From Lepidostoma basale (taxonomy: Eukaryota; Arthropoda; Insecta; Trichoptera; Lepidostomatidae), in contig JAHDVF020001358.1 in the NCBI GenBank assembly GCA_022606425.2, positions 25,025 to 89,024 on the forward strand: 64,000 bases of DNA, in the 5' to 3' direction. The position numbers and the translations under genes were made by a program. The notes under the pieces are model-generated. The model was not told where the DNA came from, did no database searches, and saw only the letters and a list, made by a program, of their open reading frames with translations. Shown piece by piece: positions 22,291-33,462 of this stretch (positions within the stretch are counted from its first letter, which is position 1; the number at the start of each line of letters is the position of its first letter).

Positions 22291-23438
22291 AATTAACTGT
22301 TAATTTGGAGCAACTAGATGTATGTAGAATAAAATCTTTGAAGTCGGTTTGGACTGCCCCATCGGAGTTGAATTTTTTCCCTTGCAAGAAGTTATCCAAA
22401 TTTCGAAAAAAATAGTAATCTGTTGGAGCAAGGTCCGGAGAGTACGGTGGATGTCTTAGACATTCCAATTGAAGCTCTTTTAATTTGGTAGCCGTCTGTT
22501 GTGCAGTGTGTGGTCTAGCGTTATCATGAAGCAGCAGTGGCCTAGAGCGATTAACCAGCCTCGGTTGTTTAGCAGCTAGCTTTTCATCATGGTTTGCAGT
22601 TGCTGACAATAGACATCTGCCGTAATCGTCTGGCCAGATTTAAGAAAGCTGTAGTGAACGACACCAGCACTAGTCCACCAAACGCTCACAAGTAACTTTT
22701 TTGGAGTCAATTTTCGCTTGGGGCATGGTTTGGCTGGTTCGGTCGGGTTCAGCCATTGCGATGAGCGCTTCCGATTATCATACAGGATCCATTTTTCATC
22801 ACAGGTAATGATTCGATTCAAAATCCCTTCATTATTGTGCCGGTTGAGTAATGCAACGCAGCAGTCAACGCGCGTTTGTTGATTTGCTTCACTCAATTCG
22901 TGAGGTACCCACCTTTCAAGCTTTTTCACCTTCCCAATTTGCTTGAAGTGGATTAAAACAGTTTTATCACTAACACCGCAGCCTGCAGCTAACTCGGACG
23001 TGGTTTGCGATGGATCCGCTTCCACAATAGACTTCAATTCTTCATTATCAACTTTGGTCTCCGGCCGTCCACGGGGCTTGTTCTGCAGGTCGAAATTTCC
23101 AGAACGAAAACGTTGGAACCAAAAACACACTTGTTTTCTTTTGCGGCACCGTCGCCATACACATCATTAATCCTTCGAGTCGTTTCTGCAGCACTGGTTC
23201 CACGGAGGAACTCGTATTCGTAAATAACGCGATATTTCAAGTTTTCCATTTTGTAAACTGAGTGACGCAAAGAAAAAAACAATTGAGGGAAAAACAAATT
23301 AATTATAATTTTCAAAACACAAATACTTGAGTAAATAGCTGTATAAATTTGAATTTGGAATTCCTAACCAAAGAGAAGATATTTGAGATCAAAGTTGCCA
23401 GTACGGCAAAACGCCAATTTTACATGTAAGGACCTAAT
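22284..23438 (-). pseudogene. mariner transposase relic, copy 1
   Basis: Minus frames cover the whole DD34D transposase in pieces: MENLKYRVIYEYEFLRGTSA at the N-terminus, HTH region, ITCDEKWILYDN (first D), SLLLHDNARPHTA-type (second D) and YSPDLAPTDYYFF (third D). All three catalytic aspartates remain, but the frame is broken at ~22590 and ~23110. The left end (TTAGGTCCTTACATG..) is present near 23438. The distal 3' end stops at ~22284 without a matching terminus. Confidence 0.85.
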
Positions 23439-23508
23439 ATTTAAAAAAAAATCAACTTTAGGTTCCTTCCATACAAAACGCCAATTTCATATGTAAGGAC
23501 CTAATATA
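23439..23508. repeat. Extra mariner terminus next to copy 1
   Basis: It contains a second copy of the mariner end (AAAACGCCAATTTCATATGT, AAGGACCTAA) in the same orientation as the adjacent copy 1 end. It may be a solo or shortened derivative of the same transposon. Confidence 0.5.
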
Positions 23509-23547
23509 ATAATAGTGATTCACAATTAAAATCGTCATACTCTTGAT

Positions 23548-24285
23548 GTTGTCATCGCACTCAAAAGCCTATCTAAAAAGCTAAAATAGCAGTGCACAGT
23601 GGTGTTCTTTTACCGACCATAATGTATAGAAGCAAAGCGTGAAACTGGCAAAAGAAGGATAAAAGTAGAATAAATGCAGTAGAAATGAGGTCTCTTAGAC
23701 GAATGTGTGGAAAATCATTTATGATAGAGTTTCGTATGAAAATTGAATAAATGAATGCTGTGTGAATGAAAGTGTTATGAACAAAATTATGTAACTGTTA
23801 ATGAAAAAACTTCATATCAAAATTGATATATTATTGTAAAACCTGATGATGTCAACATTGGTTGATGAAACAGCTGTCGTAAAATAAAATAAAATTGTGA
23901 TATAAAAACAAAGTTTCTTCATTAACAGTCATAAAATGTTAAAGTTTCAGTGTTTCGGCCAAAACAATAAATTATTTAACAAAATTATGATAGAAAAATT
24001 AAGATGGTTGGGACACATGAATAAAGAAAGAATGGTAAAAAAGGTATATGTTAACGATGTAAATGGTACGTAACGATGGAAACAGAGGAAGACCGAGGAA
24101 AACGTGGCACGATCAAAAATATCAAATATCAATTGTCGGACACTTGAGGAGTCGGAGAAATCGACGTGTGTGCATGGCACGATGGGTGAATGTTGAGGAA
24201 TCGAGAGAAGTATGTGAGGAAATAAAAGTGTTGCAGTCCTTTATTTCTACTTACCCCTTCAAAGAGACGGCGTGATGGTTAGTTG
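23548..24285 (+). pseudogene. RTE-like LINE 3' fragment, split by repeat P1
   Basis: The left part runs to AACAAAATTATG (23791) and the right part resumes at 23978 with the same 12 bp. The right part (frame 24063-24275) encodes NRGRPRKTWHD, LRSRRNRR and ends FKETA-stop with a GTTAGTTG tail. Multiple stops are present. Confidence 0.85.
23792..23977 (+). mobile_element. Repeat P1 inserted in RTE, 12-bp target duplication
   Basis: This is a complete-looking 186-bp unit with AACTGTTAATGAAAAAACTT at its left and the near-inverse AAGTTTCTTCATTAACAGT inside its right half, then GTTTCGGCCAAAACAATAAA. The hammerhead-like core (CTGATGA-T, GTCAAC..GTTGAT, GAA, ACAGCTGT, C) lies at 23841-23880. Duplicated target AACAAAATTATG at 23780-23791 and 23978-23989. 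Confidence 0.85.
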
Positions 24286-24329
24286 TAGTCGTGATGGTTT
24301 ATAGTCCAATAATGCTTCGACCAAAAGAA

Positions 24330-24615
24330 CAACAAAAACAAACTATCATGCCGTTTCTCCGCAGGGGTCGGCAGAAAGAATGGACCGCCACACCACTCTA
24401 TCCTGACACACCTCTCTAGATTCTTCCACATTCATACAATGAGTCATACACGCGTGTGGATTTTTCCGACTTCAAACATGACCAACCTTCATAGATATTT
24501 GATTAATTTGGTAAAGCCATGTTTTCGTCGGTCTACCTCCGTACCCCATTTACATCGTAAACGGATACTTTCTTAATCATTATTTCTCCATCTATGCGCT
24601 CCATATGACCATAAG
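24330..24615 (-). pseudogene. RTE-like LINE 3' fragment, (TTG)n tail
   Basis: On the minus strand the copy ends with ACAAAAACAAACTATCATGC-type tail. The coding part matches NGVRSRGRPRKTW, RSRKNRRACMT and REVCQDRVVWRS with many changes. It is 5' truncated at the GHMERM region. Confidence 0.8.
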
Positions 24616-24901
24616 AATGGTTTATATTTTCTTTATAAAAAAACTTATAATGCTTCTTGACAGGGCAAAGAGCTTTACATTGTTGTCAGTTAATTGACTG
24701 CTTCTGGTTTTAAAATTCGACGAAAGTGGTTTTTGTATAATTCCATTCACCAAAAGCGCTCTGTCAACCTTCCACGAAGAGACTTTTAAGTCATTTTTCC
24801 ACGTATATTTGAATGGAGCTTCCGAAAACATGCTTACCTATCACTTTTGCAGAGTTCAAAACCAATAGACCCCTTTTAAGGGCATTTTTTATTCTAGACC
24901 A

Positions 24902-24975
24902 GAGGTCGGTAAATTGCGGCTCGTGAGCCGAATGCGGTTCTTTGACTATTTTAGAGCGGCTCTTTTAAGAACATG
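24902..24975. repeat. hAT-like terminus, solitary
   Basis: The sequence CAGAGGTCGGTAAATTGCGG and the following GCTCGTGAGCC hairpin resemble common hAT MITE ends. No matching right terminus was found before the next RTE fragment at 25012. Confidence 0.4.
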
Positions 24976-25011
24976 TTTAAAATATATTTATATTAAATTA
25001 ATAGAATTGAA

Positions 25012-26398
25012 GATGGCATAAACGCTGGTACCAAAATGAACGATATGGCCATCAGCTGTTTGATATATATGGCGACGCTGTTTTAATCGCTGACAGCATG
25101 GCCGATCTACAAGTTCTAGTGTCAAGAATGTACGAAGTGTGCAATAAGTATGACCGTGTAATGAACGTGTCAAAGTCTTATGTTATGGTATTTGAAAGGG
25201 AAGAATCTATGATGGATTGTGACATAAGTGAGAACGGTGAGGAATCAGAGCAAGTTACCGAATTTGTTTATCTAAGAAGCATGTTTACAAAAACTGAAAA
25301 AATGGAGAAAGATACCGGAAGAAGAGTTGGAGGTGGAAACAAAATAAATGGTGCATTCAAAGACATTTCCGCAAATAGAAATATATCGACTGAAGCAAAG
25401 ATGGCAGTGCACAATGGAGTTCTAGTCCCGACCCTTATGTATGGAAATGAATCTTGAAGTTGGCAGAAGAAGGATGAAAGTAGGATAAATGCCGTCGAAA
25501 TGAGGTCACTAAGAATGTGCGGAAAAACAATGTATGATATAATATCTAATAAGATGAATGCGTGATAAATAAAATTAAGAAAGGGTCACTAAGATTGTTT
25601 GGACTTAGGGAAAGAATGGATAAGTGATGAATCCTAAAAAAGATATATACGAGTAGCAAGGTATATAGAATAATATGGTAAGATATTGCGCACGTAGCAT
25701 GCTATCCCTTTCTAATAATTTGCTGTCAAGTGACGTCATGTGGTGAACTCGAAATCGAAACGAAACTATAAACAAACCTAAATAACTATAAACAAGCTAA
25801 ATCAAATGGAGTTGATTTGCCATATCCAGTTAAAAATCTTTTTTATCGATGTAAAATGTTTTTCAAAATAAGAACAATGAACTTAAAGCTCATTGAAGAT
25901 GCTAACTCTAAAAAAAGAAAAATAAAAAAAACAATAACTTAAATAAAGAAAACGATTTGTCATAATTTATTTAATACAATTACAAAAACTTCTTTTAATT
26001 AGACGTAATAAATAAACAAAGAAAAATTCCATACCCAATGTATAAATATATACTCAACTCATACTACACAACCTAATGCTTGGGTCTCCACGTGACGTAG
26101 CTGCGCAGTAGATGTCAAAAATAAAACGCGGAATATCTTACCATATTTATTCTATATACCTTGTACGAGTAGTGTTAATGGAAAATAAGTCAAAGAAGGC
26201 GTAGGAAGACATTACAATACCAAATTAATCAATTACTGAATGGCGGCAATGTTCGAAGTAGGAACAATCGACGAGCGTGCATGTCACGATCTGTGAATGT
26301 AGAAAATACGCGAGAGTTACGCCAGAATAGAATATTTTGGCGATCAATCCTCTCTGTCTACCCCTCCGGGGAAACGGCGTGATGGTTAGTTAGTTAAT
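25012..26398 (+). pseudogene. RTE-like LINE fragment, third subfamily, split by MITE T
   Basis: The left part (25012-25656) has the segment after YADD (ADLQVLVSRMYEVCNKYDRV), GSMF, RRVGGGNKINGAF and PTLMYGNES-stop. The right part (26173-26398) has SRNNRRACMSRSVNVEN.., a WRSILSVYPSGETA-like end and a GTTA tail. The split is caused by 25657-26163. Confidence 0.85.
25657..26163. mobile_element. MITE T (507 bp), 9-bp target duplication
   Basis: Ends CAAGGTATATAGAATAATAT and the near-inverse ATATTTATTCTATATACCTT pair over ~30 bp. Direct duplication TACGAGTAG (25648-25656 and 26164-26172). One internal frame reads LPYPVKNLFYRCKMFFKIRT then a Lys-rich run, too short and broken to classify. A 9-bp duplication would suit Mutator-like elements, but this is not established. 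Confidence 0.85.
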
Positions 26399-26520
26399 GT
26401 CTAGTTTTTTTTTTATTTCTTATAAAAAAATTAAAACAATATACAACTGAAATATATATTATATATACCTATTATACTCGTACATCATAATTAAATATAT
26501 ATTATAGATAAAATATACTG

Positions 26521-26915
26521 AAATTGATTGAAATAAACCGGTTGGAAGCGTTCGAGATGTGGATATACCGCAGAATGCTTCGTATACCATGGACCGATAG
26601 GGTCAGTAATGCAGACGTACTACAGAGAGCCACAGCCAATAGAAAGCTGTTGTCGAGTGTGAAAATTAGAAAGGTCTCATATTTGGGTCATGTGCTAAGG
26701 CGAGAAAAATACCACCTCCTTCGACTGATATTAATGGGTAAAGTGGAAGGACGTCGTGGAGTTGGTACGAGTATTAGGCAGCTGTCCTGGCTACGGAACG
26801 TCAAAGAGTGGACAGGCATAACAATAGTTCAGAACCTGTTCCAAGTGGCGCAGAATAGAGATGCCTTGCTGCATTGATCGCCAACGTTGGGGGGACCTGA
26901 CACGGCACCAAAAGA
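26521..26915 (+). pseudogene. LINE family 2, C-terminal fragment
   Basis: The frame (26524-26877) gives NRLEAFEMWIYRRMLRIPWT, DRVSNADVLQRA, KIRKVSYLGHVLRREKYHLL, RQLSWLRNVKEWTGI and LFQVAQNRDALLH-stop. A one-base loss near the end removes the AAVIANVGGT finish, which remains in another frame. It is 5' truncated directly after AT-rich sequence. Confidence 0.85.
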
Positions 26916-26924
26916 AGAAAGAAT

Positions 26925-27985
26925 ACTACTGATATTTGATTATTTTAACCCTCCCTTCCCTGTGATGCGTATCTTCTACACGTTGCTTCTAATAACCACC
27001 AATATCTTTATAAATATAATAAATACAAGATTAAGATTTTAGGTATTCCTCCATAATATATTTACGCATTGATTAAAAAAATAATATTAATAATAAACAA
27101 AATTTATCGGGTACATCCGAGATATTTTGTGAAATCGGAAACGAAATTCGTAGCGCTGAATGCGCGACACTATATTCGCATCTCACTCTTGCATACTTCA
27201 CTGTGGAAGCGCGAGGAGTCTAATGTTCTCACTGCCCGGCAGTCGGCGGCAGTAGCTCATGGGCTTGCAACCAGAGTGGACCTATGCCCGTCCCGTGAGC
27301 GTTGCCAGATGTTTTTTTTTTAAATGTTTTTAGCAAATAAATCTCAATCATTATAATTTTTTACTTCAATAATAATTAATTAAGGGGATTAGCTATGAAT
27401 GTTCTTATTATTTCGATTTAAAATCGCTAATTTTTGATTGGGTACTGACAACCCAACACAGGAACGCGCGTTTTTATTTTAGCACCGTGAGGGAAAGGTT
27501 AATAATATAGAAGTTTGCCGACTGCTGCCCAAGGCGTTAGTAAAATAAAAAGCGATGAAGTGAAACCAAGTTTACATAACAAAAAAAACAGGTTCAATGG
27601 CGTTCTTCTGAATAGCGAATTCGCAGAATGTTGGCAGGCGAATTCAAATTCAGTTTAATTCGAAAGTTTTCTCTGTTGTCGTGTACCTGAATTATTTTGT
27701 TCGCTGAAATGATAGCATCTGGCGTTTTAGGCTATTCTTCGATTTTCGTTTTTCATCGCCAAAGTGTCTCAAGTAAAAAAAAATTCGATTCCTTAAAAAA
27801 AAAAAAAAAATTATTCCTCACTTCCAACAATAAATGTTGCATACGTTTGTAGAAGTTTTCACTAGGCTTAAAAAATAATCCAAAATAACATTTTATATAA
27901 GAATCCTTACGGTATAGAATATTTGATATGCTGATTTTTTAAACATGAGGGAATATTTGTGATATCAAGAAAAATTTAACAACAA
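26925..27985. other. Unassigned stretch
   Basis: It holds AT-rich DNA with poly(A) near 27790-27815 and a slightly GC-richer block at 27100-27300. An 84-residue frame at 27069-27323 has no recognisable motif. No splice-bounded coding exon was identified. Confidence 0.4.
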
Positions 27986-27989
27986 TCTA

Positions 27990-28145
27990 AGAATGTGGTT
28001 AAGTCGGAAGAATCGACGTGCGTGTATGACTCGTTGTATGAATGTGGAGGAAGCTAGAGAGGATGGTCAGGATAAATGAGTGTGACCGTCCATTCTCTCT
28101 GCCTACTATTGCGGAGAAACGGCGTGTTGGTTTGTTGTTGTTGGT
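27990..28145 (+). pseudogene. RTE-like LINE terminal fragment, (TTG)n tail
   Basis: Only the last ~150 bp remain: SRKNRRACMTRCMNVEEARE, then an altered CQD..V region, and CGGAGAAACGGCGTGTTGGT with GTTGTTGTTG. Confidence 0.85.
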
Positions 28146-28329
28146 ACCTAAGAATGTATAAATTGTAGATACAGCAAAAAAATCAGTACAAATTTAAGTT
28201 TTTATAAAAGTCATCATTCTGATATTCATATCTGAACTCTGTATAACGGACAGCCTAAATTCAAGGAAATCCACACTTCGCTCGGCGAACTCCTCGGCAA
28301 TAGAAAGATTTGTTAAGCCAAAGCGTTGC

Positions 28330-28470
28330 CCAAGTACAAATTTCGGGGATCGAGCGTTCGAGGTAGCCGGTGCATCAGCTTGGAACAATCTCCCTTCACA
28401 CCTTCGAGGCATCTCTCTCTCTCTCTCTCTCTTTCTTTCTCCCTCTCTCTCTCCCTCTCTCTCTCTACTA
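28330..28470 (+). pseudogene. Jockey-like C-terminal snippet followed by (CT)n
   Basis: One frame reads FGDRAFEVAGASAWNNLPSH and LRGIS, the well-known C-terminal motif of several LINE ORF2 proteins. A (CT)n microsatellite begins at ~28404 and runs to ~28468. Confidence 0.6.
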
Positions 28471-28534
28471 AAAACAAATTTATGAAGTATACAATATTTA
28501 TCAAATGTTTGATAAATTTAATAATGCAAACGCA

Positions 28535-28675
28535 AACGTCATGGCTATGGAACTTAAGGGGCTGGACCGGGATGAGAAATGTGGGGGAACTGTTCCGGGT
28601 TGCGCAAGATTTAGAAGCCTTCGCCGGAGTGATTGCCAACGTTGGGGTGACCTGATACGGCACGCAAAGAAGAAG
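28535..28675 (+). pseudogene. LINE family 2, terminal fragment
   Basis: The frame reads WLWNLRGWTGMRNVGELFRV, then AQDLEAFAGVIANVGVT-stop, with the DTARKEEE-type 3' end. It is short and 5' truncated. Confidence 0.8.
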
Positions 28676-29185
28676 AATAATGCCTTAGCAAATGCGAAAC
28701 GTGTCATTCTCAACAAATACAATAAAACATATCGAAAATTTATAGAAAATAAGTTTAATTAGTGAATATTTCTATCTTTTCTCAGTATCACATTTGTATT
28801 CATTGGTATTCACTCCCTTAAATTGTTTTCAAAAACGAAAAGCTTAACTTTTCCAAGTATTCTTCCATCGTTGTTGAAAAGCGATAAGATATATTTTATT
28901 TCGCAAGCGTTTTTTCAGTTGCCCCGCTTTTCCGTTCGAGGTGATCGAAGCGAATACTTAATACCAGCTTTGAGAGTACCCGTTAAAATACGTGGAAACG
29001 GAATATCTACTATCGGCTTGTACTTTACATTCAATGGAACTTGATTCTATGAATTTTCTTCGAATCTGTAATACATCAAGCTTTATAAATAAGTATAATA
29101 AACAAAATAAAGTGGCCAATTATCAAAATTGTTTAAAAATAATTTTATATCCCAATCGGTGTTTTCTTTATTGTATTCAAAAAAG

Positions 29186-29356
29186 GCGACCTTCCGAGTG
29201 GTAAGAGTTCTGATTGCCATAAAGAAAGTCCTGGGTTCGATTCCCGGCGATGGCAGTGTGATTGTCACACTGTCTTTGGTCTGGTGTAGAATTCACGTGA
29301 CAATAAAATGGCGAGAGATTGGCTACCTATCACATGTCACGTGATTCAATATAATA
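29186..29356 (+). repeat. tRNA-derived SINE, copy 2
   Basis: It has a tRNA-like head with GAGTGGTAAGAG (A-box-like) and GGTTCGATTCC (B box, 29234-29244), and a body identical in order to 10968-11140 (GTGTGATTGTCACACTGTCT, GATTGGCTACCTATCACAT). It lies in the same strand sense as copy 1 and the host gene. Confidence 0.82.
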
Positions 29357-29433
29357 GCTAAAAAAAAATGTGTAAAGTAATTGGGTTCAAACGACCGGTT
29401 GTATAGTTAAAAAAATAAAAATATAAGTTTTTT

Positions 29434-29640
29434 AATGGATGGGAGAGTGGAGACGGATGTTGAAAGAAGGATTGGGGCAGGCAAGTTGTCATCGCAAACA
29501 AAAGCTTATCCAAAAAAGCTAAGACGGCAGTGCATAATGGTGTTCTTGTGCCAACCCTTATGTATGGAAGCGAAGCATTGAACTGGCAAAATAAGGATGA
29601 AAATAGAATAAATTAGCTGTAGAAATGAGATCTCTTAGAC
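29434..29640 (+). pseudogene. RTE-like LINE internal fragment
   Basis: The fragment reads GRVETDVERRIGAG with a ~20-bp deletion, then VVIANKSLS-like, HNGVLVPTLMYGSEALNWQN and a stop. It ends abruptly after LRR with no 3' tail, so it was cut at both ends. Confidence 0.75.
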
Positions 29641-29956
29641 GTTAACATTAATTAATATGTAAGACAAAAAAATATTTAATTACAATTCCTGGAATTACTA
29701 AGCAAATATTTTGACTACTTATGTTTACACACTAAGGGATATTATATAAATTACAAATGTACAGGTACATTCAACTCAAGTATTTTCTCAGAAAAACATT
29801 ATTCATAAATTATTATGCTAAAAATGTTTACATATTTGAAATTTCTTAAAATAACAAAAAATATTTAAGGTAGATCGAGGTAAAGTATATTTGCAGGAAA
29901 ACATATTAACAATTATATCTGAATTATTTTGGTAATGATTTTACATATTTCAAATA

Positions 29957-31052
29957 TTAGGTCCTTACATATGAAATTGGCGTTTTGCCGTACTGGCAAC
30001 TTTGATCTCAAATATCTTCTCTTTGGTTAAGAATTCCAAATTCAAATTTATACAGCTATTTACTCAAGTATTTGTGTTTCGAAAATTATAATTCATTTAT
30101 TTTTCCTCAATTGTTTTTTTTCTTTGCGTCACTCAGTTTACAAAATGGAAAACTTGAAATATCGCGTTATTTACGAGTACGAGTTCCACCGTGGTACCAG
30201 TGATGCAGAAACGGCTCGAAGGATTAATGATGTGTATGGCGACGGTGCCGCAAAAGAAAACACAGTGCGTTTTTGGTTCCAACGTTTTCGTTCTGGAAAT
30301 TTCGACCTGCAGAACAAGCCCCGTAGACGGCCGGAGACCAAAGTTGATAATGAAGAATTAAAGGCTATTGTGGAAGCGGATCCATCGCAAACCACGTCCG
30401 AGTTAGTTGCAGGCTGCGGTGTTAGTTATAAAACTGTTTTAATCCACTTGAAGCAAATTGGGAAGGTGAAAAAGCTTGAAAGGTGGGTACCTCACGAATT
30501 GCGTGAAGCAAATCAACAAACGCGCGTTGACTGCTGCGTTGCATTACTCAACCGGCACAATAATGAAGGGATTTTGAATCTAATCATTACCTATGATGAA
30601 AAGTGGATCCAGTATGATAATCGGAAGCTCTCATCGCAATGGCTGAACCCTCGCGAACCAGCCAAACCATGCCCCAAGCGAAAATTGACTCCAAAAAAGT
30701 TACTTGTGAGCATTTGGTGGACTAGTGCTGGTGTCGTTCACTACAGTTTTCTTAAATCTGGCCAGACTATTACGGCAGATGTCTATTGTCAGCAACTGCA
30801 AACCATGATGGAAAAGCTAGCTGCTAAACAACCGAGGCTGGTTAATCGCTCTAGGCCACTGCTGCTTCATGATAACGCTAGACCACACACTGCACAACAG
30901 ACGGCTACCAAATTAGAAGAGCTTCAATTGGAATATCTAAGACATCCACCGTACTCTCCGGACCTTGCCCCAACAATTTCCTATTTTTTTCGAAATTTGG
31001 ATAACTTCTTGCAAGGGAAAAAATTCAACTCCGATGGGGCAGTCCAAACCGA
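29957..31052 (+). pseudogene. mariner transposase, copy 2: open but catalytically altered
   Basis: The left terminus TTAGGTCCTTACATATGAAA is present. From ATG 30145 the frame stays open ~303 codons: MENLKYRVIYEYEFHRGTSD, HTH region, ITYDEKWI (first D), LLLHDNARPHT (second D, 35 residues before the third site) and YSPDLAPTISYFF. The third catalytic aspartate, present as APTDY in copy 1, is replaced by isoleucine. The 3' end is lost, and at 31053 the sequence passes directly into an RTE fragment. Confidence 0.88.
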
Positions 31053-32050
31053 CAAAGCACTGCTAGTGTCAGAGTAAATGGAGATCTTACAGCCTGGTTT
31101 GATATCAATACAGGTGTCAAACAGGGTTGCGTAATGTCCCCGTGGTTATTTAATCTGTATATGAACAAGTGTATGAAAGAGCTGAAAGGGTTGGATGTAG
31201 GTGCCAAAATGAGCGGAGTGTCAGTAAGCTGTCTCTTGTATGCGGATGACGCCGTCCTACTTGCTGACAACGAGCATGAACTTCGAGTCCTGGTGAATTG
31301 TATGTATGAGGTATGCATGCGAAATGATCTGATGATGAATGTTAATAAGTCCATTTTTGAAAAGGAAGAAACCATGACAGTCTGCAACATTAGCGTGAGT
31401 GGTGAAAATTTGGAGCAAGTAGTTGAGTTCGTGTTTTGAGGTAGTATGTTTACAAGAGATGGGAGAGTGGAGAGGGATATTGAAAGAAGAGTTGGAGCAG
31501 GCAACAAAGTGAATGGTGCACTTAAAGTTGTCATCGCAAATAAAAACCTATCAAAAAAAGCTAGAATGGCAGTGCACAATGGTGTTCTTCTACCGACCCT
31601 TATGTATGGAAACGAAGCATTGAACTGGCAAAAGAAGGATGAAAGTAGAATAAATGCAGTAGAAATGAGATCTCTTAGACGAATGTGTGGATACTCTGTG
31701 TATGATAGAATGTCGAATAAAAATATACATAAGAAGTGAATGCGGTGCGAATGATGGTGTTATGAACAAAATAATGAAAGGATCATTAAGATGGTTTGGA
31801 CATATGGAAAGAATGAATAAAGAAAGAATGGTAAAAAATATATTTGTTAACGATGTAAATGGAACCAGAAATAGAGGAAGACCGAGGAAAACGTGGCACG
31901 ATCAAATAAATCAAATATTGAATCGACGCGCGTGCATGACATGATGTTTGAATGTTGAGGAAGCGAGAGAAATATGTCAGGAAAGAAAAGTGTGGCAGTC
32001 CATTATTTTTGCGTACCCCTTTGGGTAGACGGCGTGATGGTTAGTTAGTT
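31053..32050 (+). pseudogene. RTE-like LINE fragment with RT catalytic motif, (GTTA)n tail
   Basis: It begins inside the RT domain (STASVRVNGDLTAWFDI), with GVKQGCVMSPWLFNLYMNK and catalytic YADDAV (~31240). GSMFTRDGRVERDIERRVGA and MRSLRRMCGYSVYDRM follow, then a frameshifted tail with NDVNGTRNRGRPRKTWHD and CTTTGGGTAGACGGCGTGAT. A stop at ~31437 and at least two shifts are present. Confidence 0.88.
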
Positions 32051-32419
32051 TAATTAAATATTGATGTGTCAAAATTAGCAGAAATAGTATTTTTTAACAT
32101 TTTTGCTTCTTGCTTTTTGGTTAATATTGTTTTCAATGTCATTCGTTTTACTGCTTTTCCATCCAAAAATGTTACAATTTAAATCGTTTTCTTAACATCG
32201 GAATAAACAAACAGTCTCTAGCAATACCTTCATCTGCACTGCGCAACATTCTGCGTAGTACCCTTGTTTATGTATTCGGGTATCATCAGACCCTATTTAA
32301 AATTCATTCATTTTTAACCTCGTCCCTTTGGCGTAGAGCTTGTTCGGTGACTTTTACAATCTAAAAAATAAAACTGGAGTCGTTGATAAAACACAAATAA
32401 AATACTAAAATATTTAAAA

Positions 32420-32600
32420 CTATTTTTTTATATAATAATTAAATAAAACGATATTTTTAACTACTTCCACTTTTATCTTTATTTAGACAGCGACCGGTTT
32501 CGCCAGGCTCGCTGGCATCGACAGACTGGTAACACTATTGTAAACTTAGTCCTTTATATACATACAGATCAGGGGTGGTAAACATGATTCTATACAAAAA
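32420..32600 (-). repeat. Repeat P3, best hammerhead-like core
   Basis: On the minus strand, CCAGT, CTGTCGA-T, hairpin GCCAG..CTGGC (5 bp perfect), GAA, palindromic ACCGGT, C, then GCTGTC. CAGT and GCTG can form a 4-bp stem I. Only one core base departs from CTGANGA. It continues into AAATAAAGATAAAAGTGGAA and an AAATATCGTTTTATT segment. Confidence 0.75.
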
Positions 32601-32845
32601 TAATCTTCAAATATTAATGTAAATTTTTTCTGAATTTAACTATTGGTATTACAGGTGTTCTTGGAGGTTCGTGTTTAATACAATGGGTTTTAATTTTTAT
32701 TATCTCTCACATATTCATATATAATGTTTGAAAAAATGGTAATTTTGTTTAAATTATTACTGAATTTAAATATTATATGTTATAGTTCTTAATTATTTTT
32801 TTTATATTTATCATTTCACTTTATTCTTAGACATTTTTAAACTAA

Positions 32846-33120
32846 CTAAGTAACTAACCATCACGCCGTCTCCTTAAAATCTTTCGAACCTTGGTAGTTG
32901 ATAACAGTTCCCTGTCAACTCTAGCTCGCCTCAAGACTTCGGTATTGGTAACCATGTCTGTCCAGGAAACTCTGAGCATTCGGCGATGGAGCCACATTAC
33001 AAATGCTTCCAGTCTGTTCATTGAGTTATCTTTGAAGGTCCAAGTTTCACACCTGTACAATAAAACAGACCATACACAGCATTTGATCATTCTCTGGCGT
33101 TGTAATTGTACTAAAAAATG
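32846..33120 (-). pseudogene. LINE family 2 fragment joined to an RTE tail
   Basis: Minus frame 32854-33129 reads MIKCCVWSVLLYRCETWTFK, MNRLEAFVMWLHRRMLRVSW, VTNTEVLRRA, ELLSTTKVRKI and then switches within a few bases to GGAGACGGCGTGATGGTTAG and a GTTA tail of the RTE family. The junction looks like a chimeric transcript or template switch. Confidence 0.75.
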
Positions 33121-33462
33121 ATATTCCAAGGCCTTATATAAAAATTTATGTTTATATTGTATATGAAGGTTTGTCTTTTATAATACATTTTCAAGTATAA
33201 GCACACATTTTTCCAAGGTCCAAAGTTTCAATACAGAACCGAAATTATTTTCCAAAACGGAAAACCCTCCGTCTCCCAACCGTCAACTATTAAACTCCCA
33301 AACAAACTCCTCAAAGATTTTCGTTCCGCCGTTAATAAAGTTTCAATGTGGGAAAATTTTTCGTAAAAGCGAAAGCCCGTTGGGGATTTTACAAAGACGA
33401 AGCGTTTATTATTTTTAAATGGGTTATTGAAATTTTTTTACGGAATTCCTGAATATTTTAAT

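Noticed and set aside
24902..24975. Complete hAT MITE
   Set aside because: Only a left-end-like sequence and hairpin could be found. No matching right terminus or 8-bp duplication, so it is reported only as a solitary end.
28404..28468. Arg/Glu-rich coding region
   Set aside because: It is a (CT)n microsatellite. The Arg-Glu or Leu-Ser runs are translations of simple repeat.
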